Assembly: GCF_900537075.1 (NCBI RefSeq)
Contig: NZ_UNRA01000003.1
Location: 503,354-567,353 of the forward strand
Direction: 5' to 3'
DNA: 64,000 nucleotides
Source: Tropicibacter sp. Alg240-R139
GTDB lineage: Bacteria; Pseudomonadota; Alphaproteobacteria; Rhodobacterales; Rhodobacteraceae
The notes under the pieces are model-generated. The model was not told where the DNA came from and searched no databases. It worked only from the letters and a program-made list of their open reading frames with translations. How positions within the stretch are numbered: the first letter of the stretch is position 1; the number at the start of each line of letters is the position of its first letter. Positions 38,615 through 46,705 of this stretch are shown piece after piece. Position numbers and translations under genes: made by a program.

Positions 38615-39451
38615 ATGCTGGATGCAGCCAACACAAACGACGTCGGTGTCGAGACCCTTCTGGAGGTCAACAACATCGAGGTGATCTACAACCACGTGAT
38701 CCTCGTGCTGAAAGGCGTCAGCCTGAATGTGCCCAAGGGTGGGATCACTGCCTTGCTGGGGGGGAACGGTGCCGGCAAGACAACGACCCTCAAGGCGATC
38801 TCGAACCTGCTTCATTCGGAACGTGGCGAGGTCACCAAAGGGTCGGTCAAGTATCGCGGTAAGGATGTGCACGATTCTGACCCGGCAGATATGGTGCGCA
38901 AGGGCGTGATCCAAGTAATGGAAGGGCGCCATTGTTTTGAACACCTGACGGTCGAGGAAAATCTGCTGACCGGGTATTACACTCGCACATCCGGCAAGGC
39001 CGAGATGCAGCGTGACCTTGAGCTGGTTTATGACTATTTCCCGCGCCTCAAAGAACGGCGCAAATCATTGGCGGGTTACACGTCGGGTGGCGAACAGCAG
39101 ATGGTTGCCATCGGCCGCGCTCTGATGGCTAACCCAGAAACGATCCTGCTGGACGAACCTTCGATGGGTTTGGCGCCGCAATTGGTCGAAGAGATCTTTG
39201 GCATCGTCAAGGATTTGAATGAGAAAGAAGGCGTGTCCTTCTTGTTGGCTGAGCAGAACACTAACGTGGCGCTGCGCTTTGCGCACTATGGCTACATTCT
39301 GGAATCGGGCCGCGTTGTGATGGACGGACCAGCGGCAGAATTGCGCGAAAATCCGGACGTTAAGGAATTCTACCTTGGAATGTCCGACGAAGGGCGCAAA
39401 AGCTTCCGTGATGTCAGGTCTTATCGCCGCCGCAAGCGGTGGTTGAGCTGA
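38615..39451 (+). CDS. Branched-chain-type ABC transporter ATP-binding protein (LivF-like)
   Basis: A 278-residue ATPase. Walker A LGGNGAGKTTTLKAI, the LivF block VIQVMEGRHCFEHLTVEENLLTGYY, signature TSGGEQQMVAIGRAL, Walker B ILLDEPSMGLAPQLVEEIF and LLAEQNTNVAL. The N-terminus (MLDAANTNDVG) is slightly longer than in E. coli LivF. Its C-terminal end overlaps the beginning of the PaaK-like frame. Confidence 0.93.
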   Translation: MLDAANTNDVGVETLLEVNNIEVIYNHVILVLKGVSLNVPKGGITALLGGNGAGKTTTLKAISNLLHSERGEVTKGSVKYRGKDVHDSDPADMVRKGVIQVMEGRHCFEHLTVEENLLTGYYTRTSGKAEMQRDLELVYDYFPRLKERRKSLAGYTSGGEQQMVAIGRALMANPETILLDEPSMGLAPQLVEEIFGIVKDLNEKEGVSFLLAEQNTNVALRFAHYGYILESGRVVMDGPAAELRENPDVKEFYLGMSDEGRKSFRDVRSYRRRKRWLS

Positions 39452-39465
39452 TGAGGGATCAGGCT

Positions 39466-40683
39466 ATGACGCATTTTGATTCCCTTGAGACACGAAGTGT
39501 CGATGAACGCGCCGCTTCTTTGGCGCGGGCCTTGCCAGAGCAGATTGCGCGAGCGCAGTCAGCGACCGGCTATGCCAAAAGCCTTGCTGGCGTCGATGCC
39601 GATACGGTACGCAGCGTCGAAGACTTGGTGGATTTGCCGGTTCTGCGCAAATCCGAACTGAGCCGTGCCCAATCCGAGAGCGCGCCGTTTGGCGGGTTCA
39701 CCGTGAAACCGGCTTCTGGCTTCGCGCACATCTTTCAATCACCGGGCCCAATTTATGAACCGGGAGGTGTGGATCACGATTGGTGGCGTATGGGTCGCTT
39801 CTTGCACGCTGCGGGTATTGGGCAGGAGGACATTGTCCAGAATTGCTTTGGCTATCACCTGACGCCAGCGGGGATGATTTTTGAAAACGGCGCGCGGGCC
39901 GTTGGCGCTGCCGTTTTGCCTGCAGGTACAGGTCAGACGGAATTGCAGGTCAATGCTGCGCGGGACATCGGCTGCACTGCTTACGCTGGCACACCGGATT
40001 ATCTAAAGGTCATTCTGGACAAAGCCGATGAGATGGGCGTTACGCTCAAGTTCTCGAAAGCTGCCGTTGGTGGGGGGGCCTTGTTCCCGTCCCTGCGTCA
40101 GGAATACGCGGATCGCGGGATCACCTGCCTGCAAAGCTATGCGACTGCTGATCTGGGCAACATCGCTTATGAAAGCTCGGCGATGGAAGGGATGATCGTG
40201 GATGAGCACGTCATCGTCGAGATCGTGACCCCCGGCACGGGTACACCGGTAGCGCCGGGCGAAGTGGGTGAGGTCGTGGTTACCTCCCTGAACCCCGACT
40301 ATCCGCTTATCCGCTTTGCCACCGGTGATTTGTCTGCTGTTCTGCCCGGTGTTTCGCCCTGTGGCCGCACCAACAAGCGGATCAAGGGTTGGATGGGCAG
40401 AGCGGATCAGACGACCAAGATCAAAGGTATGTTTGTTCGACCCGAGCAGGTTGCGGCACTGGTCGAAAAGCACGACGAGATCGTAAAGGCCCGCGTGATT
40501 GCTTCGCGTCAGGGGGAAATGGACACAATGACTGTCCAGATCGAAAGCCCGGACGGGGATGACATGAGTTATGCCAAGTCGGTTGTTGAAGTGCTGAAAC
40601 TCAAAGGCGCAATCGAAGTGGTCGCGCCGGGAACCCTGCCCAAGGATGGGTTGGTGATCGAGGATCAGCGAGTCTACGACTGA
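39466..40683 (+). CDS. PaaK-like (phenylacetate-CoA ligase family) adenylate-forming enzyme
   Basis: A 405-residue protein of the phenylacetate-CoA ligase family. Visible blocks: VEDLVDLPVLRKSEL near residue 45, FGYHLTPAGMIFENGARAVGAAVLPAGTGQTELQ, ATADLGNIAYES, and the hinge GRADQTTKIKGMFVRPEQV. The phosphate loop is unusual (HIFQSPGPIYEPGG instead of a plain SSGTTG), so its activity is uncertain. Start options are 39451 (TGATG overlap with the preceding stop) and 39466 (GAGG nine bases upstream); I use the latter. A second CoA-ligase type enzyme in the same transport operon. Confidence 0.85.
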   Translation: MTHFDSLETRSVDERAASLARALPEQIARAQSATGYAKSLAGVDADTVRSVEDLVDLPVLRKSELSRAQSESAPFGGFTVKPASGFAHIFQSPGPIYEPGGVDHDWWRMGRFLHAAGIGQEDIVQNCFGYHLTPAGMIFENGARAVGAAVLPAGTGQTELQVNAARDIGCTAYAGTPDYLKVILDKADEMGVTLKFSKAAVGGGALFPSLRQEYADRGITCLQSYATADLGNIAYESSAMEGMIVDEHVIVEIVTPGTGTPVAPGEVGEVVVTSLNPDYPLIRFATGDLSAVLPGVSPCGRTNKRIKGWMGRADQTTKIKGMFVRPEQVAALVEKHDEIVKARVIASRQGEMDTMTVQIESPDGDDMSYAKSVVEVLKLKGAIEVVAPGTLPKDGLVIEDQRVYD

Positions 40684-40709
40684 CAGACTGTGCGAGGGTT
40701 TTTAGTCTA

Positions 40710-40744
40710 CCCCGCCGTTTCTGAAACGGCGGGGTGGATTTGTT
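40710..40744 (+). terminator. Strong hairpin terminator ending the ABC/CoA ligase operon
   Basis: CCCCGCCGTTTC at 40710-40721 pairs with GAAACGGCGGGG at 40723-40734, followed by TGGATTTGTTT. It lies between convergent genes and may also serve the minus-strand HlyD gene. Confidence 0.85.
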
Positions 40745-41872
40745 TCAAAGTACCGGAATCACATAGTTCATTATGCTTTCCATCCGGATCATCACTCGCC
40801 GGATGATATGGGTCGGTTTGACTGCGTTCGTGTAAATCGCCGCTGTTCCCACTGTGCCAGGTTGCAGGTCGGCCAACATTTGCGGATCGTCCAGCACAAG
40901 TTTGGCCACGAAAGGCTCGGCTTGTACCTGTCCGCTGGCAAATACCGTGCCAGATACCATCGCCTGGCCCTGAGAGGTGATTTCGACAATGTCACCAAGT
41001 GTGCCCTTCAGAATACCACCCGGATTGGTCTTGAGTGCCATTTCGACCTCTTGCCCGGTCTCCAGATGCCGCACATAGATCTGGTGTATATTCACCACCA
41101 GCGTCTTTTCTGACGTGTCGATGAATACCATGGCCGGTGCAAAAGGCAGGCTCGTGACCCGCTGCCCGACGGCAAGCGCCAAGTTGGTCACAAACCCATC
41201 ACTGGGGGCGCGAACCACAGTCTGATCCAGGTTCCATTGCGCCTGATCCAGTTGCGCCTGAGCTTCGGCCACCTTGGCGACCGTGCCGTCCGCCGTTACC
41301 GCGCCAAGTTCGGTTTCGGCGCGTGAAACGGCAGTTCGGGCTTGATCGACCATGGCATTGGCCGCGTCGAGGGTGGTTTGTCGACGTTCAAGGCGGGTTT
41401 CAGAAATTGTCCCGCTTTCGACCAGTTGGGCGTCGTCGTCGTACCTGTTCTGGGCCTGTGTCTGGTTGGCCAAGGCCTGTCTGAGTTGTGCTTCGGCATT
41501 TCCAAGCGCATCAAAGTCCTGTTTGGCTTGTGCCTGGGTACGCACCAGGCTGGCTTGTGCTGCAGCCACGGCGATTTCAAACGGCTCGGAATCCAGCTGG
41601 AACAATACATCGCCCTTTTTCAGCGCGGTATTCGGTTGCGCGGCGATCTCGACCACTTCGCCATTGACGTTTGGTATCACTTGAACCGCCCGGGTCAGGA
41701 CGCGAGTGGATCCCTGCGGCGCACCCCATTGCAACGGAATGAAGAGGAAGATGAACAGAACCACCATCCATATCAAGGTTGTGGCCCAAGTCAGTCCCGT
41801 ATTTGGCAATAGTTTGAGTCGGATCAGAACAAACAGGAAGGCGACATAGATCAGTGTCAGAAAGACAATCAT
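40745..41872 (-). CDS. HlyD-family membrane fusion protein (YiaV/YibH-like)
   Basis: A 375-residue protein with two N-terminal membrane helices (about 1-16 and 26-45), then a periplasmic adaptor: lipoyl half VIPNVNGEVVEIAAQPNTALKKGDVLFQLD, a long coiled-coil hairpin about 95-215, and the second lipoyl half TVVRAPSDGFVTNLALAVGQRV. Such proteins bridge an inner-membrane pump and the outer membrane. The start at 41872 follows GGAGGGAG. It overlaps a DUF3302 gene, the same pair as E. coli yiaW-yiaV and yibI-yibH. No pump or outer-membrane partner gene is adjacent. Confidence 0.9.
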   Translation of the reverse strand: MIVFLTLIYVAFLFVLIRLKLLPNTGLTWATTLIWMVVLFIFLFIPLQWGAPQGSTRVLTRAVQVIPNVNGEVVEIAAQPNTALKKGDVLFQLDSEPFEIAVAAAQASLVRTQAQAKQDFDALGNAEAQLRQALANQTQAQNRYDDDAQLVESGTISETRLERRQTTLDAANAMVDQARTAVSRAETELGAVTADGTVAKVAEAQAQLDQAQWNLDQTVVRAPSDGFVTNLALAVGQRVTSLPFAPAMVFIDTSEKTLVVNIHQIYVRHLETGQEVEMALKTNPGGILKGTLGDIVEITSQGQAMVSGTVFASGQVQAEPFVAKLVLDDPQMLADLQPGTVGTAAIYTNAVKPTHIIRRVMIRMESIMNYVIPVL

Positions 41873-42117
41873 AATTTGGCTCCCTCCGCTTGGGGGCCGG
41901 ATTGAGGTTTGGTAAAGGCCCATATCAACGCAAGCGGCCAGAACACTCCGACCATCAGCGCACCCAGCCAACCGGCGACGGTGATAGCCTCGGCTTGTGG
42001 GTGGTTGCGGTTGTGTGCGATTTGACCAGGCAATCGGGCCAGGACGACAAAGCCGACCAGCACTGTGGCAATCAGAACGATCAGAACGATCCAGGCGAAG
42101 TAATCTAACACGGTCAT
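41869..42117 (-). CDS. DUF3302 small inner-membrane protein (YiaW/YibI-like)
   Basis: An 82-residue protein with two membrane helices (about 5-28 and 44-67) separated by ARLPGQIAHNRNHPQAEAI, a DUF3302 pattern. Its stop overlaps the ATG of the HlyD-like gene. In enterobacteria the same pair is of unknown function. I use the ATG at 42117; the longer frame adds 37 residues with no family likeness. Confidence 0.85.
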   Translation of the reverse strand: MTVLDYFAWIVLIVLIATVLVGFVVLARLPGQIAHNRNHPQAEAITVAGWLGALMVGVFWPLALIWAFTKPQSGPQAEGAKL

Positions 42118-42285
42118 GATCAAGTTACCTTTGTGACGCAAATTTAAATTCACCTTACTGCATGCGTGCAGGGCAAGGCAAAGTTGGAATCGGATACCCA
42201 CGCCCGCGGACCTCTTGCAGGATTGCACTGGAATTGCCGACAGAAATGATCGAATAAGGGCGGAAAGCCTTACACAGAAGCGATC

Positions 42286-43953
42286 ATGGCCGACATAGAA
42301 TATTCAGATCAGGGCACACGCCACCGCAATTCCACCGGCACCCGGGTGCTCGGTTGGATTGCCATGGTCATTGCCGCCATCTGTCTGTTGCCGATGTTGG
42401 CCGTTGTTCTGGCGGCGGTTACAGGCGGAACAGATACCGTGTCCCATCTGATGTCGACGGTCCTGCCCCGGTACGCAGCGACGACATTGATCCTGGTTGT
42501 GCTGGTGGCTGTCGGCACTTTTTGTCTGGGCGTTGGGGCGGCGTGGCTGGTGACAATGACCCGATTTCCCGGATCACGGTTCATGGAAATCGCGTTGGTC
42601 CTGCCGCTGGCCTTTCCGGCCTATGTGCTGGCCTATGCATATACCTTTGTTCTGGATCATCCCGGCATTGTGCAAAGCACCTTGAGGGATGTGATGGGCT
42701 GGGGGCCGCGCGACTATTGGTTCCCCGAGGTCCGCTCGACCGAAGGGGCGGCGGTGATGCTGATCCTTGTGTTGTATCCGTATGTCTATCTGCTGGCGCG
42801 CGCTGCGTTCCTGCAACAAAGCGCCACCGCCTTTCTGGCTGCCCGTTCGCTGGGGTCCAGCCCGTTTGCGGCGTTTTGGACGGTGTCTTTGCCAATGGCG
42901 CGCCCTGCGATTGCTGGTGGCGTTCTGTTGGCGGTGATGGAAACCATCGCTGATTTCGGAACTGTGGCCTATTTTGGGGTCCAGACCTTTGCCACCGGCA
43001 TCTATACCAGTTGGTTTACAATGGCTGACCGGGCGGCAGCGGCACAGTTGGCGATGTGTCTTTTGGGGTTTGCCCTGCTTTTGGCTGTTGCTGAACGCAC
43101 CCAGCGGGGCCAGTCGAAATACCACCAAGCGGGGCGCCGTCACGCGGCGCTGCCATCAGTGCAGTTGCGTGGCTTTGCGGCGGCAGGAGCCTTTGTCCTT
43201 TGTGCAGTGCCCGTAGTGTTGGGATTTGTTTTGCCTGTGATCATCCTGTTCCAGATGGGTCTTGAATCCGAGCAGAACCTGTTGTCGCGCCGGTATGTCG
43301 GGTTTCTGCAGAACTCTTTGACGTTGGCGTCGATTGCTGCGGCAGTGACGGTCTGCGCTGCGATTTGTGTGGGGTTCTTTCAGCGGCTCAAGCCTGGACG
43401 GCAATCGATGTTTGCCGTCTATATTTCGCGCCTTGGGTACGCTGTGCCGGGCGGTGTGATCGCGGTCGGGCTGATGGTGCCGTTCGCGAATTTCGACAAC
43501 CTGCTTGATGGGTGGATGCGCACGACCTTTGGGGTGTCGACCGGCCTGTTGATCACTGGGTCGATTTGGTTGTTGATCGCGGCCTATATGGTGCGGTTCC
43601 TTTCTGCGGCTTTGTCGGCCTATGAGGGCGGGCAGAGCATGGTGCATTCCAACATGGACGCCGCCGCCCGGTCATTGGGGAAAACGCCGATGGGCACATT
43701 GCGTCGGGTGCATCTGCCGATCCTGACTCCATCCCTTATGACGGCTTTGTTGATCGTCTTTGTCGACGTGATGAAAGAGCTGCCCGCGACCCTGATCATG
43801 CGTCCGTTTAACTACGACACGTTGGCGGTTCAGGCGTTCCGGTTGGCCTCGGATGAACGGCTAGAGGGCGCGGCGGTGCCGTCTTTGGTCATTCTAGCTG
43901 TGGGTTTGTTGCCTGTTATCCTGATCTGCCGTCAGGTTGGGCGTGGGCACTAA
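42286..43953 (+). CDS. fbpB: Ferric iron ABC transporter permease, fused two-domain type (FbpB-like)
   Basis: A 555-residue membrane protein made of two binding-protein-dependent permease domains, each with about six helices. Each carries an EAA-type coupling loop: FLAARSLGSSPFAAFWTVSLPMARPAI near residue 185 and DAAARSLGKTPMGTLRRVHLPILTPSL near residue 460. This is the SfuB/FbpB layout. The FbpA-like binding protein lies 1.6 kb away on the other strand, and no FbpC ATPase is nearby, so the ATPase must be elsewhere. Its stop overlaps the YdcZ-like gene by four bases, convergent. Confidence 0.92.
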   Translation: MADIEYSDQGTRHRNSTGTRVLGWIAMVIAAICLLPMLAVVLAAVTGGTDTVSHLMSTVLPRYAATTLILVVLVAVGTFCLGVGAAWLVTMTRFPGSRFMEIALVLPLAFPAYVLAYAYTFVLDHPGIVQSTLRDVMGWGPRDYWFPEVRSTEGAAVMLILVLYPYVYLLARAAFLQQSATAFLAARSLGSSPFAAFWTVSLPMARPAIAGGVLLAVMETIADFGTVAYFGVQTFATGIYTSWFTMADRAAAAQLAMCLLGFALLLAVAERTQRGQSKYHQAGRRHAALPSVQLRGFAAAGAFVLCAVPVVLGFVLPVIILFQMGLESEQNLLSRRYVGFLQNSLTLASIAAAVTVCAAICVGFFQRLKPGRQSMFAVYISRLGYAVPGGVIAVGLMVPFANFDNLLDGWMRTTFGVSTGLLITGSIWLLIAAYMVRFLSAALSAYEGGQSMVHSNMDAAARSLGKTPMGTLRRVHLPILTPSLMTALLIVFVDVMKELPATLIMRPFNYDTLAVQAFRLASDERLEGAAVPSLVILAVGLLPVILICRQVGRGH

Positions 43954-44393
43954 CGCCAGACGGTTAAGCCAGCCCCAAGCGCAACAAGTCCCAAACCGAA
44001 CGCATTGACGGTGGAGAAGCCCCGAACGTCCATGCCGAAGGCTCCGATGCGGTCATAAACGTATCCGGCTGCCAGTTGACCGATGATGACGCAGACCAAG
44101 TACGAAGCGACGCCCAGTCTAGGCACGGCCAGGATTGAGACCAGGACGACGTAGACTCCAATAAGTCCGCCTGCCCACATCCAAAGCGGAACTGAAACCA
44201 TGTCGGATTTGCGCGGCACCGCGCTGCTTGTTGTCAGCAGTAGCATCAGCAATGCCAAGGTGCCCACGCCAAAGGCAAGCGTAGCAGCTTGAAGTGGCCC
44301 ACCCAACTGATCGGCCATCCGGGTGTAGATCGGGCCTTGGGCTGCAATCAACGCACCCCCCGCGATCACAGCCAAGACCAATAGAACGATCAT
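43950..44393 (-). CDS. YdcZ/DUF606-type small DMT transporter
   Basis: A 147-residue protein with five hydrophobic segments and DUF606 features: AVIAGGALIAAQGPIYTRMADQLGGPLQAA at the start and WMWAGGLIGVYVVLVSILAVPRLGVA in the middle. These half-size drug/metabolite transporters are predicted to act as dimers. Last gene of a three-gene minus operon with a GNAT enzyme and a cupin regulator. Confidence 0.9.
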   Translation of the reverse strand: MIVLLVLAVIAGGALIAAQGPIYTRMADQLGGPLQAATLAFGVGTLALLMLLLTTSSAVPRKSDMVSVPLWMWAGGLIGVYVVLVSILAVPRLGVASYLVCVIIGQLAAGYVYDRIGAFGMDVRGFSTVNAFGLGLVALGAGLTVWR

Positions 44394-44908
44394 CGCAGGT
44401 GTTTGTACATGTAGGTGGTGGGTTCCAAACGGACGTCAAAAGGGTTGCGACAGAACTCTGGGATCTCGCCCGCTTTGTCGAAGCCAAGTGATTGGTAGAG
44501 CCGTTGCGACGGATCACCACTGCGAGTGTCGAGGACCAGTAGGGACAGGCCAAGAGCGCGTGTCTTGTCCTCGAGCGCAGTCATGAGCATTCGACCCAAG
44601 CCCAACCGGCGGAATTCAGGGTGCACCAGCAGTTTCGAGACATCCGCCCGGTGCGGTTGGTTGGGCATCGGCGCGGGGATGAGCTGTACGGTGCCTACAA
44701 CATGGCCCTTGTGGCGTGCCACGAAGAGTGTTGCGGCCTCTGCCGACACCATCGGGAAGATGAGCGTTTCCCAGAAATTTGCGGCATCTTGTGTCGAGAA
44801 TGGCAAGACAAACCCGACACTGGCACCGTCATGAACGCAAGCGTGGAGGGTATCGGTCAGGTCCTTCAGAACCAAAGGCAGTGTTGTTGCGGATACTTCT
44901 TCGATCAT
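44390..44908 (-). CDS. GNAT-family N-acetyltransferase
   Basis: A 172-residue acetyltransferase. Motif A is VSKLLVHPEFRRLGLGRMLMTALEDKTRALG near residue 90 (the acetyl-CoA pyrophosphate loop RRLGLG), and motif B contains LVLDTRSGDPSQRLYQSLGF. It overlaps both neighbours by four bases. An acetyltransferase, a small exporter and a regulator in one transcript suggest handling of an amine or antibiotic-like compound. Confidence 0.9.
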   Translation of the reverse strand: MIEEVSATTLPLVLKDLTDTLHACVHDGASVGFVLPFSTQDAANFWETLIFPMVSAEAATLFVARHKGHVVGTVQLIPAPMPNQPHRADVSKLLVHPEFRRLGLGRMLMTALEDKTRALGLSLLVLDTRSGDPSQRLYQSLGFDKAGEIPEFCRNPFDVRLEPTTYMYKHLR

Positions 44909-45465
44909 ATCAACACCAGCATGTAGCGCACGCCGCGATGTTCCGAGGTTTCAAACACCGTCGGTCCTGACAGGTGGTATCGCAGGCAATCGCCCGCAGT
45001 CAGATCGTGGCGCACCGTGTCCACGGTCAGGGACATCGCCCCATCTAGCAAAATCACGTGATGCTCTTGTCCGGGTTTGGGCGGCCCGTCATAGGCAACG
45101 CGCGCCCCTGGCGGCAGGTGGCATTCGATAACCTCGCCCGACAGACCAGGAGCCGGAGGGGAGACGGAGCGGCGGACATACCCGGTTTCCGGGTCGGTCC
45201 ATTCGGTTTGACGTTCAACCGGAATACGCGGAACAAACGTGTCCTCGACCATCATCATAAGACGGGACATCGGCAAGCCGTAGGCCTGACACAAGCGGCC
45301 CAGGCTTTCGGCCGTTGGGCTGACGTCGCCCTTTTCCATCCGGGACAGGGTAGCGCGGCTCAGCCCGCTATGAGCGGCCAGTTCATCCAGCGACCATCTA
45401 CGCGCCTGGCGCAGTTCTTTCAGGCGTCCGCTCAAGCGGCTTGATAGGTTATCCAGCATAATCAT
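44905..45465 (-). CDS. XRE-family regulator with C-terminal cupin domain
   Basis: About 186 residues. N-terminal helix-turn-helix: LKELRQARRWSLDELAAHSGLSRATLSRMEKGDVSPTAESLGRL. The cupin domain covers about 90-180 (LPPGARVAYDGPPKPGQEHHVILLDGAMSL, LTAGDCLRYHL). Such proteins sense small metabolites such as amines. Start could be 45501, 45465 or 45459; I use 45465. First gene of the regulator-GNAT-YdcZ operon, which it probably controls. Confidence 0.9.
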   Translation of the reverse strand: MIMLDNLSSRLSGRLKELRQARRWSLDELAAHSGLSRATLSRMEKGDVSPTAESLGRLCQAYGLPMSRLMMMVEDTFVPRIPVERQTEWTDPETGYVRRSVSPPAPGLSGEVIECHLPPGARVAYDGPPKPGQEHHVILLDGAMSLTVDTVRHDLTAGDCLRYHLSGPTVFETSEHRGVRYMLVLI

Positions 45466-45523
45466 ATCCGAGACAGTTTCTCGTTTACGAAAATGCTGCA
45501 CTGATAATCATTACGTTTGCAAC

Positions 45524-45550
45524 AAAAAAAGCGCGAGATTTCTCTCGCGC
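45524..45550 (-). terminator. Hairpin terminator after the ferric binding protein gene
   Basis: On the minus strand GCGCGAGA (45550-45543) pairs with TCTCGCGC (45538-45531) around a GAAA loop, followed by seven T (45530-45524). It ends the transcript 29 bases after the binding-protein stop codon. Confidence 0.9.
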
Positions 45551-45578
45551 TTTCCAGATGATTGGTTTTTGGGCAGGC

Positions 45579-46595
45579 TTAGCGCCAGCCAGCCTCGTCA
45601 AAGATCTTTTGTGCTGTGGGGATGTTCTTCGCCACCGCTGACAGACTTACGTCGTCGGGTTTGAAGTGACCCAGCTTGGCGACGGTTTCAGACAGGGCAA
45701 CACCCGGCACAGAGGGGTATTCATCGTTGCCGCCCGAGAAGTATTGCTGCGCCTGATCCGAGGCTAGATACTCGAGAAACTTGATCGCGTTTTCCTTGTT
45801 GGGGGCATGGGCTGCCATGCCGCCACCCGACAGGTTCATATGTGCACCTTCGGCATCCTGCGAAGGAAAGACCCAACCGATCATATCGATGTCGTCGCTG
45901 ACGCCTTTGACGTTCTTACGCAGGGCACGGGCAAAGTAATAGGTGTTACCAACTGCAATCTCACATTCGCCCGAAACCAAACCGCGCAGCTGATCGGTGT
46001 CGCCGCCCTTGGGGTCGCGTGCCATGTTGGCCACCACGCCGTCGGCCCAGGTCAATGCCGCCTCTTCGCCGTGGTGTTCGATAATCGAAGCCAGCAGCGT
46101 CTGGTTGTAGGTATTGCTGGACGACCGGATACAGACCTTGCCTGCATACTGTGGATCAGCCAAGTCCAGATAGGTGCGGGGTGGGTTGGCGACGTCATTC
46201 TTGTCGTAGAAGATCACGCGCGCGCGTTGCGAAAAGCCGAACCATTGGTTGTCGCTGTCCTGAAGATAGCTGGGCACGCGGGCCTCAAGCACATCGCTGT
46301 CGATGGATTGCAGAACGCCCGCATCCTTGGCGCGTTCCAAACGCGAGGTATCAACCGTCAACAGGATGTCCGCAGGAGAGTTTGCACCCTCGGCACTCAT
46401 CCGGGCGATCAGCTCGTCGGCCTTGCCTTCGATCCGGTTGATGGTGATGCCAGTGGCCTCCTCGAAATCGGAATAGAGCCGCTCGTCGGTGTCGTAGTGG
46501 CGTGAGGAGTAGAGGTTCACTTCGCCTTCGGCCCAGGCGGCCGTTGTCAGTGTGGTGGCCACGATGGTGGCAAGTGCTGTCGATGCTTTGAGCAT
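45579..46595 (-). CDS. fbpA: Periplasmic ferric iron-binding protein (FbpA-like)
   Basis: A 338-residue binding protein. Signal peptide residues 1-22 ending AWA; mature start EGEVNLYSSRHYDTDERLYSDFEEATG is typical of FbpA/IdiA. Ligand candidates are the tyrosines in NTYNQTLL and GNTYYFARAL. It should deliver Fe(III) to the FbpB-like permease encoded 1.6 kb away. A longer frame adds 66 residues before the signal peptide and is rejected. Confidence 0.92.
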   Translation of the reverse strand: MLKASTALATIVATTLTTAAWAEGEVNLYSSRHYDTDERLYSDFEEATGITINRIEGKADELIARMSAEGANSPADILLTVDTSRLERAKDAGVLQSIDSDVLEARVPSYLQDSDNQWFGFSQRARVIFYDKNDVANPPRTYLDLADPQYAGKVCIRSSSNTYNQTLLASIIEHHGEEAALTWADGVVANMARDPKGGDTDQLRGLVSGECEIAVGNTYYFARALRKNVKGVSDDIDMIGWVFPSQDAEGAHMNLSGGGMAAHAPNKENAIKFLEYLASDQAQQYFSGGNDEYPSVPGVALSETVAKLGHFKPDDVSLSAVAKNIPTAQKIFDEAGWR

Positions 46596-46705
46596 TGCAA
46601 TTCCCAAGTGTTGACGAATCCGATAATAGACCCGGTTGCCTAGTGAAATATAGCAATCCTGATCGAATACAATCGAAATCCGATAAAAACACTCGGGAAG
46701 GATGT

